A stretch of 32,369 nt of DNA from a virus. The position numbers and the translations under genes are program-made. The notes under the pieces are model-generated. The model saw only the letters and a program-made list of their open reading frames with translations. It was not told the DNA's origin and ran no database searches. How positions within the stretch are numbered: the first letter of the stretch is position 1; the number at the start of each line of letters is the position of its first letter. Below, piece after piece: positions 14,932 through 20,921 of this stretch. Where the stretch lies: IMG/VR virus record IMGVR_UViG_3300030099_003039, positions 1 to 32,369 of that record; one strand, written 5' to 3'.

Positions 14932-15519
14932 ATGAAAGCGACAGAAGAGAACAAACTTGCAGTGAAGGCGTGGAACCAGATGGCTGCGCAGACCAGTGGC
15001 TACAGGCTCATGGTGCGCGCAGAGGAAATCATACAAGAGCTGTGGGGTTCTGAGGGAGAGTTGACCGGTCTGATCAGAGGTCAGATTGAAGACTTTTTCA
15101 ACGAGTCCGACTCTAAGCTGGACCAGTATCGGTACGTGCGAGAAGTGCTGATCGGGAAAGCAGAGCGAGCAAAGAAAAACATGGAACGGTTTCGTGATCT
15201 ACGGAAGCAGTGCGAAAACGAAATCGCAAGGATCGGAGAGAGAGCGCTCGGACTTATGGAAGCGCGTATGGAAGTCGACGAAGAGAAAGGTCGGCGGTTC
15301 CAATCTGACCACGGACTGGTTTTCGTTTCTAAGCGGCAGTCGCTTGAGATTGACGACGAAAAGGCGTTCATCGAGTTGTGGCTAAAGAACGATCCGTCAC
15401 TGATCACAGAGACGGTCACACACAAGATCGACAAGATTGCACTGAAGTCCGCGCTGAAAAATGGTCGGAAAATTGAGGGTGCGCGGCTCGTTGAAAAACT
15501 TGGCGTGACTTTCAAGTAG
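14932..15519 (+). CDS. Siphovirus Gp157-like protein
   Basis: 195 residues from ATG 14932, with aaggagg 5 nt upstream at the end of the previous gene. A long coiled-coil centre (about 35-125) is followed by the family's typical end: KRQSLEIDDEKAFIELWLKNDPSLI then a KIALKSALKNGRKIEGARL helix. Gp157 proteins are found in recombination clusters of many phages; their role is not settled. The stop is followed by a strong inverted repeat. Confidence 0.75.
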   Translation: MKATEENKLAVKAWNQMAAQTSGYRLMVRAEEIIQELWGSEGELTGLIRGQIEDFFNESDSKLDQYRYVREVLIGKAERAKKNMERFRDLRKQCENEIARIGERALGLMEARMEVDEEKGRRFQSDHGLVFVSKRQSLEIDDEKAFIELWLKNDPSLITETVTHKIDKIALKSALKNGRKIEGARLVEKLGVTFK

Positions 15520-15528
15520 GAAAAAAAA

Positions 15529-15578
15529 GTGGCGGTAGTGTTCGACTTCTTACCAAGGAGGTCAATCACTACCGCCAC
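15529..15578. promoter_or_regulatory. 12-bp perfect inverted repeat with a Shine-Dalgarno-like loop
   Basis: GTGGCGGTAGTG (15529-15540) pairs perfectly with CACTACCGCCAC (15567-15578). The 26-nt loop contains AAGGAGG (15555-15561) with no start codon at usable spacing after it. Eight A residues lie just before the left arm, so on the - strand the stem is followed by a T tract, as in an intrinsic terminator for antisense transcription. On the + strand no T tract follows. A small second hairpin (GAGAG/CTCTC) lies further on, before the RusA start. Confidence 0.6.
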
Positions 15579-15617
15579 AACGACAGAGAGAGCAAAAACT
15601 CTCGAAGGAATAATAAC

Positions 15618-16064
15618 ATGATTATTTGGAATGAGTACGTGCGCGTGCTCGTACCCGGCGAGCCAGTACCGAAAGCGCGAGCCAGAGCCGTTGCAACCAA
15701 GAAGGGCATCCGTCACTACACACCGGACAAGACCAAGCTGTTTGAAAAGAAAATAAAAGTGCTTGCTCAAAAGTATAGGCGAGTGCAGGCGCCAAAGCGG
15801 ACGCCTGTTCGTTTTCATCTGATCGCGGTTTTTGAAAGACCCAAGTACATGATGGCTGCGAAATATGACGACGGCTTGATCGAACACACAGTGCGTCCTG
15901 ATCTGGACAACGTTCTAAAGGCGTGCAAAGACGCGCTGAACGGACTGGCCTACCACGACGATGGGCAGGTATGTCAAATCCGTGCAGAAGCGTACTGGGC
16001 TGAGAAAGATCCAAACAAAGCAAGAACCGAGGTCGTTCTGTACGTTCCAAAGGAGGGCGAATGA
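15618..16064 (+). CDS. rusA: RusA-family Holliday junction resolvase
   Basis: 148 residues. The start of the protein has the typical PGEPVPKARARA strand, followed by HYTPDKTKLFE. The metal-binding signature is plain: D95-L-D97-N with K101 six residues on, then DALNGL and Y-H-D114-D115, matching the Asp70/Asp72/Lys76/Asp91 arrangement of E. coli RusA with one residue less before the last Asp. The enzyme cuts four-way junctions as a homodimer and fits with the annealing and Gp157 genes upstream. The stop overlaps the next start by 4 nt. Confidence 0.93.
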   Translation: MIIWNEYVRVLVPGEPVPKARARAVATKKGIRHYTPDKTKLFEKKIKVLAQKYRRVQAPKRTPVRFHLIAVFERPKYMMAAKYDDGLIEHTVRPDLDNVLKACKDALNGLAYHDDGQVCQIRAEAYWAEKDPNKARTEVVLYVPKEGE

Positions 16065-16498
16065 ACGTATGGCATCCCGCACCACGGGGATTGGTGATTG
16101 CTGCCGCTACAGAGCGGTGGACGAAAGAACGGCCAGCACCACAGCTGGTGGTCTACCTCTGGGTCTGGTCGCAGCGAGAAGACGGGGAGAACCCAACGAG
16201 ACGACAGGTTGCACGGCTGTTCGGATGGACGGAACACTACGCGAGGCTCATGGTGGACAGAGTACGAACTGAGCACAGGGAATGGCTGGAGTCATTTTCG
16301 CCAGCGGCTCAAACCAGTGATCGCCCACCAAAACCTCGCAATCACACAAACTTAGATGGACATATCGCCCAGAAAAAACCAGCGATCACCCAGATATCGC
16401 CCGATCGCGCACGCGTATTCACAAGACAATCAAATACACAACACACTACACATTCAGAATTAGATCAGGAGTTTGGAAGATGGCATCGCAGAAAGTAG
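16061..16498 (+). CDS. Replication initiator-like winged-helix protein (lambda O-like place)
   Basis: 145 residues. The first 75 form a likely winged helix: VVYLWVWSQREDGENPTRRQVARLFGW, then a recognition-type helix (TEHYARLMVDRVRTEH). The remainder is Pro/Gln/Thr/His-rich and probably disordered, and its DNA carries iteron-like repeats (16318-16403). This combination and the overlap with a helicase-loader-like gene resemble the O-P arrangement of lambdoid phages, where the origin lies inside O. Homology to O itself is not claimed. The long A-rich, T-poor stretch near the end is unlike the neighbouring DNA. Confidence 0.6.
   Translation: MNVWHPAPRGLVIAAATERWTKERPAPQLVVYLWVWSQREDGENPTRRQVARLFGWTEHYARLMVDRVRTEHREWLESFSPAAQTSDRPPKPRNHTNLDGHIAQKKPAITQISPDRARVFTRQSNTQHTTHSELDQEFGRWHRRK
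16318..16465. other. Candidate replication origin inside the initiator gene
   Basis: Four 10-bp repeats of form WKATCRCCCR are seen at 16318-16327, 16362-16371, 16383-16392 and 16394-16403 (TGATCGCCCA, ATATCGCCCA, CGATCACCCA, ATATCGCCCG); the last two are 11 bp apart, one helical turn. They are followed at about 16410-16465 by an A/C-rich, easily melted tract. Position within an initiator-like gene fits a lambda-type origin. Confidence 0.5.
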
Positions 16499-17028
16499 TA
16501 CACAGATCGCTGGAAGCGATTGCAAACATGCACGGGAAAGGAAAGTGGTGGGTGGATGATTCACTGAAGATGTGGTGCTACCAGCTGGAGGATGTATCCG
16601 ACGAAGACTTGGCGCAGGGTGTCAAGGAGTTGCTACGCAAGAGCACGACGCTTCCGACTATTGCGAAACTGCTCGAGGTCATGAAAGCCAGCACGAAGAC
16701 GGCGGTTGGTGTCCCCCATGAGTATCAAAAATGCAAGGCATGTGGAAACACAGGGATGCGACAGCTGGCTCGTTGGTATCGCAAGATGGGTAAACTCAAA
16801 GTCTGGCAAGGGGTAGCAGCCTGCGATTGCGAGAAGGGACGTCGACTGTCGCAGGGACCGTTCCCTGTATGGTCGGACGTAGTAAACGAGTGGAAAGCAG
16901 ATAAGTGGACAGAGGAAATCTATTTTGGCACGCATAAAGAACCGGTCATCCCGTTCAAGTTCTGCGTGACTGCGGAAGTTTACGAGCGAGCCACGTCTGG
17001 CAAGGGGAACGAAGATGCCTCTGTATGA
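16480..17028 (+). CDS. Helicase-loader-like protein with zinc site
   Basis: 182 residues; ATG 16480 overlaps the initiator-like gene by 19 nt and follows aggag. The N-terminal part (about 20-70; KMWCYQLEDVSDEDLAQGV, then TLPTIAKLLEVM) resembles the small helical domain found in phage replisome organisers and G39P-like helicase loaders. A zinc motif follows: KCKACGNTG (about 84-92) and ACDCEKG (about 113-119), of DnaJ-like spacing. With no phage helicase, primase or polymerase present, recruitment of host replication proteins is the likely task. It overlaps the next gene by 14 nt. Confidence 0.55.
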   Translation: MASQKVVHRSLEAIANMHGKGKWWVDDSLKMWCYQLEDVSDEDLAQGVKELLRKSTTLPTIAKLLEVMKASTKTAVGVPHEYQKCKACGNTGMRQLARWYRKMGKLKVWQGVAACDCEKGRRLSQGPFPVWSDVVNEWKADKWTEEIYFGTHKEPVIPFKFCVTAEVYERATSGKGNEDASV

Positions 17029-17227
17029 GTACGAGTGTGAGCGGTGTGGACACATTCAGGAGGTTCTACAGGGCTACAAAGAGCCTGCTCCGCGCTGCGA
17101 GGTATGCGACCAAAACCTCAACGGCAAGGAGAGAGAGGCTACGGAGGCATCGTCGATGAAACGAAAAGTGTCTCGAAGCAGCTTCATCTTGGTCGGCGGT
17201 GGCTGGGCCAAGGATGGATATAAGTGA
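17015..17227 (+). CDS. FmdB-family zinc ribbon protein
   Basis: 70 residues. The start MPLYEYECERCGHIQEV is the hallmark of the family, with C-x2-C here and a second C-x2-C (RCEVCDQ) at about 28-31. The end SSFILVGGGWAKDGYK matches the conserved closing motif (SxF.L.GxGW..dgY). aagggg precedes the ATG, which lies inside the previous gene. Such proteins are common in bacteria and unclear in function; in a phage it may bind RNA, DNA or a partner. It sits two genes before a PP-loop enzyme. Confidence 0.85.
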   Translation: MPLYEYECERCGHIQEVLQGYKEPAPRCEVCDQNLNGKEREATEASSMKRKVSRSSFILVGGGWAKDGYK

Positions 17228-17257
17228 TTTCAACGTCATGGTGATGAATGGTGAAAA

Positions 17258-17293
17258 CCGCGACGGTCAACATGTATAATCGCGGAAAGGAGG
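17258..17293 (+). promoter_or_regulatory. Promoter-like region with inverted repeat over the -10
   Basis: TATAAT at 17275-17280 is a perfect -10, but the -35 position (TGAAAA) is poor. CCGCGA (17258-17263) and TCGCGG (17280-17285) form a perfect 6-bp inverted repeat around the -10. AAAGGAGG (17286-17293) follows, 4 nt before the start codon at 17298. A start of transcription at the usual distance would fall on the ribosome binding site, so either the leader is extremely short or the box is accidental. Confidence 0.4.
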
Positions 17294-17297
17294 TCGC

Positions 17298-17603
17298 ATG
17301 GACGCGATGATTGAGCAGCTTCTCAGCGCGGGCCATCTGGGTCTGTTTGCTGTTTTCTTGATTTACCAACACTTCAGTCTGCAAAAAAGGCACGACAAGC
17401 TTGTGGATTCATTTCAAACACAGCTGAAGCAGATCAACATCGATTATGAGAAGCGTATAGAAAAAATGAGGGAGAGGTACGATGCGGTCATACGAGAAGC
17501 GCGTGAGGAGCGCGAGGCCGACGCAAAAGACTTTCTGGTGGCGAGGGCAGAGATCCAACAGAAAATCGTAGCCAAACTCGACAGGATATTAGAACGAGGA
17601 TGA
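17298..17603 (+). CDS. Membrane-anchored coiled-coil protein
   Basis: 101 residues. One hydrophobic helix (about 8-26; LLSAGHLGLFAVFLIYQHF) is followed by a very long charged heptad-rich helix to the end (KRIEKMRERYDAVIREAREEREADAKDF...). Plan and size match the lysis-cassette protein at 11053, but this copy lies in the early region. It could be an antiholin, an exclusion factor or a membrane tether for replication. It has a strong AAAGGAGG site. No family recognised. Confidence 0.58.
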   Translation: MDAMIEQLLSAGHLGLFAVFLIYQHFSLQKRHDKLVDSFQTQLKQINIDYEKRIEKMRERYDAVIREAREEREADAKDFLVARAEIQQKIVAKLDRILERG

Positions 17604-17606
17604 AAG

Positions 17607-18620
17607 ATGAAAACGACAGCAGAGCATTTAGAAAAACTCAAAACAAGGATCGGTGACCGGGAGTTGGTAGTCAGCGTCTCAGGAGGCAAAGACAGCACGG
17701 CCACGTGTCTTTACCTGCAAGAGATAGGGCTCCCATACAAGTCAATCTTTTTTGATACTGGCTGGGAGCACGCGTCGACCTACCAATATCTGACGGACTA
17801 CCTGCCCACGAAGATCGGACCAATTGTTCGGCTGGCGCACACACTGGAAATGAAAACGCCAGAGCTGGAGCAGCTGGCACGTTCATACGAAAAACGCTTG
17901 GGCTTCTACTCCCCCATGATCCGATTGATCATAGACAAGGGAGCGTTCCCAGCCAGAATGCGTCGGTGGTGCTCGCTTGAGTTGAAGGTTCAACCGGCGA
18001 TGAAATACCTGCAAAACATGGAAGCGGAACCGATCAACGTTGTAGGCATACGGGGACAAGAAAGCAAAGCCCGATCAGCGATGCCAGAGTGGGAATGGTC
18101 AGACAAGTTTGACTGCGAGGTCTGGCGTCCCTTGATTAACTGGACGTATCAGGACGTGATCGATATCCATCAACGGCACAACGTGAGTCCGAATCCGCTT
18201 TATCTTGGAGACCATCCTTCGGAGCGAGTCGGATGCTATCCGTGCATCTATGCGCGAAAGTCAGAGCTGAAAGGAGTGGCAACGCGAAGTCCTGAGCGGA
18301 TTGATCTTCTGCGCGACCTCGAACGTGACATCACAGCGATCTGTGAAAAAAAGTACGCAGAAAAATCATTCCAGTCGCGAGGCCAGAAAGCCGACGTGGA
18401 TAACATGAACACCATACGAACTTGGTTTCAAAATCCAAACCCAACAAGAGATCCTGAAACCGGTAAACGGATCGGAGAGGCGTGGCCAATCGATCGAGTG
18501 GTTGCGTGGGCACGAACCAAGCGCGGTGGTCGTCAGTTTGAACTGTTTGACGCGCTACCGGGAGAGCAGGGATGCGTTCGCTGGGGCATGTGCGATACCG
18601 GATCGTCTCCGCAGAAATAG
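17607..18620 (+). CDS. PAPS reductase-like PP-loop ATPase
   Basis: 337 residues. The PP-loop S25-GGKDS30 near the N-terminus binds ATP in adenylating/thiolating enzymes. Further family marks are FFDTGWEH, RRWCSLELK, GIRGQESKAR, RPLINWTYQDVID, NPLY and GCYPCIYARKSE. Cys in RRWC, GCYPC and the C-terminal GCVRWGMC could hold an Fe-S cluster, as in the DndC branch. This phage type is usually annotated as phosphoadenosine phosphosulfate reductase, yet the cofactor partners for sulfate reduction are absent, so a nucleic acid or tRNA sulfur modification is a fair alternative. Substrate unknown. Confidence 0.82.
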   Translation: MKTTAEHLEKLKTRIGDRELVVSVSGGKDSTATCLYLQEIGLPYKSIFFDTGWEHASTYQYLTDYLPTKIGPIVRLAHTLEMKTPELEQLARSYEKRLGFYSPMIRLIIDKGAFPARMRRWCSLELKVQPAMKYLQNMEAEPINVVGIRGQESKARSAMPEWEWSDKFDCEVWRPLINWTYQDVIDIHQRHNVSPNPLYLGDHPSERVGCYPCIYARKSELKGVATRSPERIDLLRDLERDITAICEKKYAEKSFQSRGQKADVDNMNTIRTWFQNPNPTRDPETGKRIGEAWPIDRVVAWARTKRGGRQFELFDALPGEQGCVRWGMCDTGSSPQK

Positions 18621-18635
18621 CGATCTTTCTCGATC

Positions 18636-18681
18636 TTTCTGAGCCACAAGACTTTACCGCTGCTCAAAAAGATAGTATGAT
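18636..18681 (+). promoter_or_regulatory. Second promoter with the shared upstream element
   Basis: The element TTTCTGAGCCACAAGACTT (18636-18654) differs from the one at 11707 at two of 19 positions. It runs into TTTACC (18653-18658), then 17 bp, then TATGAT (18676-18681), a fair sigma70-type promoter. The element-to--10 distance is 40 bp as at the first site. A tandem CGATCTTTCT CGATCTTTCT repeat precedes it at 18631. Confidence 0.65.
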
Positions 18682-18704
18682 TGAGTATACACAGGGAGCA
18701 AGAC

Positions 18705-18863
18705 ATGACCTACCCAGCACACGCAATCAAACCCGGCGACAAAATCAACGGCATCGAAGTTTACGACCTCGCACGAAAAGGTTTCGGATGCTTTTATATC
18801 CCCATGATCGACGGAAGCCGGATCACGGTCAGAAGCCTGAACGACCAAATCACAATCGACTAA
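18705..18863 (+). CDS. Small protein of unknown function
   Basis: 52 residues from ATG 18705, after ACAGGGAGCAAGAC, a near copy of the conserved leader. The product (MTYPAHAIKPGDKINGIEVY...) looks like a small beta-barrel of SH3 size, with GDKINGIEVYDLARKGFGCFYI and IDGSRITVRSL strands. Found with its neighbour in a two-gene unit between a promoter and a terminator. No family recognised. Confidence 0.58.
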   Translation: MTYPAHAIKPGDKINGIEVYDLARKGFGCFYIPMIDGSRITVRSLNDQITID

Positions 18864-18871
18864 AACTCAAA

Positions 18872-18885
18872 CCCACGACAGGGAG
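18872..18885 (+). promoter_or_regulatory. Conserved leader/ribosome binding site CCCACGACAGGGAG
   Basis: Exact copy of 11771-11784 and of the - strand leader at 11614-11601. The start codon is again 20 nt from its first base. It sits in the 28-nt gap between two small genes, so the repeated block is tied to translation starts rather than to transcription starts. Confidence 0.65.
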
Positions 18886-18891
18886 CAAGAC

Positions 18892-19083
18892 ATGAACATC
18901 GACCTCAGCAAGCTTAACGCTCAACTCAAAAAACGCGGCTTCCCATGCGGCAACTGGTCACTCGGATTGCCCTACGACGGCAACGTCACAGTGGCGCAGG
19001 CAACCCAAGCTGTATCAGAACTGAACCGCGATGCTGACCGAGTACGCGCTCAGTTTGCTTTGAGCGCTACACTGCGCTCATAA
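18892..19083 (+). CDS. Small helical protein of unknown function
   Basis: 63 residues; start fixed by the CCCACGACAGGGAG leader. The product has an N-terminal amphipathic helix (IDLSKLNAQLKKRGF), a Gly/Pro/Tyr middle and a C-terminal helix (VAQATQAVSELNRDADRVRAQFALSA). It ends the early region and is followed by an intrinsic terminator 9 nt later. No family recognised. Confidence 0.58.
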   Translation: MNIDLSKLNAQLKKRGFPCGNWSLGLPYDGNVTVAQATQAVSELNRDADRVRAQFALSATLRS

Positions 19084-19091
19084 AACGTCCC

Positions 19092-19155
19092 CCCACCACT
19101 GTCTCCATGCCCTAAAGCAGGAGGGTTCCTACCGGAGACAGTGCGTGGGCTTTTT
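19092..19155 (+). terminator. Rho-independent terminator ending the early region
   Basis: A perfect 10-bp stem (19097-19106 CACTGTCTCC with 19134-19143 GGAGACAGTG) is extended by CCCAC (19092-19096) pairing with GTGGG (19145-19149) across a one-base bulge, and is followed by CTTTTT. The 27-nt loop can itself fold (CCCT with AGGG). It separates the early genes from the packaging and head genes. Confidence 0.85.
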
Positions 19156-19171
19156 CCTTCTTGATGGACAC

Positions 19172-19199
19172 GACATAAAAAATGTCATACTTGTATAGG
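19172..19199 (+). promoter_or_regulatory. Late promoter/operator candidate before terminase
   Basis: GACAT-AAAAA-ATGTC (19172-19186) is a small palindrome, followed by ACTTGTATAGGG with a -10-like TATAGG at 19194-19199. The nine bases ACTTGTATA also occur at 11722-11730 in the early promoter. The terminase start codon is directly after the box (19201), so transcription from it would give a leaderless or internally initiated message. Confidence 0.42.
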
Positions 19200-19200
19200 G

Positions 19201-19674
19201 ATGGCAGGCAGGAAAAATACGGACGAGGACGTTCAGGCTCGTATGGCAGCGGTGGAAGCTGTCCTGATGAGTGGTGAATACAACCGAGCGGCGAAAAACG
19301 CGCTGGCCAATCGTTTTGCGGTGACCGTTCGACAGATAGAGCGGGACGCATTCGCGATCAAAGCAGAGTGGTCGAAGCAGGTAGCCGAGACAGACCGGAT
19401 GACCGGAAAAGCGGACTGGCTGTATCGAGTGCGAAAAGCACAGGCGCGATCGTTCAAGGCAGGCCACAGTATGGCCGCTGCGCGACTGCTTCAGCTGGAG
19501 GGACAGGCGCTCGGAGTGTATGAGCCTGCCCAGCTGGACGTGAACCACAACGTCCACACGATTGATGACGCACCGCGTTTAGCAGCAGAGTTGTTGAAAG
19601 CAATACCTGCCGCGTGCGACGTACTGGGCGTCCCCGTTCCCCAATTACCAATAATCGACGTGGAGAGTGAATAG
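19201..19674 (+). CDS. Terminase small subunit (probable)
   Basis: 157 residues, first gene of the packaging block, two genes before the large subunit. The N-terminal half has a helix-turn-helix-like pattern (EYNRAAKNALANRFAVTVRQIERDAFAIK) as expected for DNA recognition, then a helical oligomerisation part and a variable C-terminus. The ATG at 19201 has no proper ribosome binding site (aggg touches it); ATGs at 19243 and 19267 are alternatives, the last with ggaag at good spacing. The sequence helix before residue 23 looks genuine, so the first start is kept. It shares one base with the next start. Confidence 0.68.
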   Translation: MAGRKNTDEDVQARMAAVEAVLMSGEYNRAAKNALANRFAVTVRQIERDAFAIKAEWSKQVAETDRMTGKADWLYRVRKAQARSFKAGHSMAAARLLQLEGQALGVYEPAQLDVNHNVHTIDDAPRLAAELLKAIPAACDVLGVPVPQLPIIDVESE

Positions 19675-20921
19675 TGGAAAAGGAAGCAGCAGCTGTATGG
19701 ATGAACGTAGATAGTCTCGTTCCGTGGGATCAGAACCCGCGAGACAATGACGAAGCCGTTCCAGAGGTAGCCGAAAGCATCAAGCGGTTTGGTTTTGCGT
19801 CACCGATCATCGCAAGGAAGGCTGGCCAGAAACATCAAGTCATTGCGGGGCACACTCGCTTGAAGGCTGCAAAGACGATCGGACTAACGTCGGTGCCGGT
19901 TCGGGTGATGGACCTCGATCCAGCGGATGCAAAGCTACTTGCACTGGCTGACAACAAGGTTGCGGAAATAGCGGAGTGGTCAGATGATCTTGGTCCGCTG
20001 CTTCGGGAGTTGCGCGACGAAGGCATGGTGCTCGAGGGGCTTGGCTGGGGAGAAGATGAGCTGAACGAGTTGCTTGCAGAGACTCTCGGTGACGGTGGCG
20101 AGTCAGAAGAGGTCGCACCGGAAGTGCAGGAGAAGATTCATAGCCAAGAGGGAGTCATCTATGAGTTAGGTCCGCATCGACTGTTATGCGGAGACAGCAC
20201 TGATATGGACGCGGTGTCGAATCTCATGGGGGAGAAGCAGGCAGACATATTCGTAAGCGATCCACCTTACGGGGTTTCGTATGCAGACAAAAACGAGTTT
20301 CTCAACACATTCGATGCAGGAAATAGAAATCAGACTCCGATCGAATCGGATCACGGCACTGTAGAGGAAACAGCGGATCTATGGTTCGACGCGTTTACCG
20401 TCGCATTCGCAATCACCAAGCCGGGAGGCTGCTACTACCTGACCGGTCCACAAGGTGGCGACCTCTCAATGAAAATGATGATGATGGTCGAGAAGACCGG
20501 ATGGCTGCTGAAGCACTGTTTGATCTGGGTAAAAAACAACCACGTGCTCGGTCGATGTGACTACAACTACAAGCATGAGCCGATCCTGTATGGCTGGAAA
20601 CCGGGAGCCGGTCACTACTACAAAAACAACGGTGACACATCTGTCTGGGAGATACCGCGACCTCTTGTAAGCAAAGAACATCCGACGATGAAACCGATCG
20701 AGGTCATGGCGAGGATGATTCGCAACGGTTCGAAGGTAGGAGAGATCGTCTTCGATCCTTTTATGGGAAGCGGAACAACGCTCATCGCGGCAGCGAAGCA
20801 CAACCGAGTGGCGTATGGTGCTGAACTCAGTCCTGCGTACTGCGACGTCATTCGTCGACGATGGACGCGGTGGGCGAAAGAAAACAATCAGGAACCGGGC
20901 TCTGGAGCGCTGGATGAATAG
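19674..20921 (+). CDS. ParB-domain / DNA methyltransferase fusion
   Basis: 415 residues from a GTG at 19674 that overlaps the previous stop by one base, with ggagag before it. Residues about 10-100 form a ParB/sulfiredoxin-type domain (VPWDQNPRDND, GHTRLKAAKTIG at 59-70). The rest is an amino-methyltransferase: SDPPYGV with D196-PPY199 (motif IV), then FDPFMGSGTT at 360-369 (motif I, SAM binding). Motif IV before motif I marks the beta group, which makes N4-methylcytosine or N6-methyladenine. No restriction enzyme is nearby, so protection of phage DNA or marking of packaging sites is likely. Such fusions are frequent in phages next to terminases. Confidence 0.92.
   Translation: MEKEAAAVWMNVDSLVPWDQNPRDNDEAVPEVAESIKRFGFASPIIARKAGQKHQVIAGHTRLKAAKTIGLTSVPVRVMDLDPADAKLLALADNKVAEIAEWSDDLGPLLRELRDEGMVLEGLGWGEDELNELLAETLGDGGESEEVAPEVQEKIHSQEGVIYELGPHRLLCGDSTDMDAVSNLMGEKQADIFVSDPPYGVSYADKNEFLNTFDAGNRNQTPIESDHGTVEETADLWFDAFTVAFAITKPGGCYYLTGPQGGDLSMKMMMMVEKTGWLLKHCLIWVKNNHVLGRCDYNYKHEPILYGWKPGAGHYYKNNGDTSVWEIPRPLVSKEHPTMKPIEVMARMIRNGSKVGEIVFDPFMGSGTTLIAAAKHNRVAYGAELSPAYCDVIRRRWTRWAKENNQEPGSGALDE

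Noticed and set aside
15081-15887. Long open frame of 268 codons on the - strand
   Set aside because: It lies opposite the Gp157-like and RusA genes, both with clear family marks, and its protein is Ser/Arg-rich with no sense pattern. It crosses the hairpin region by chance.
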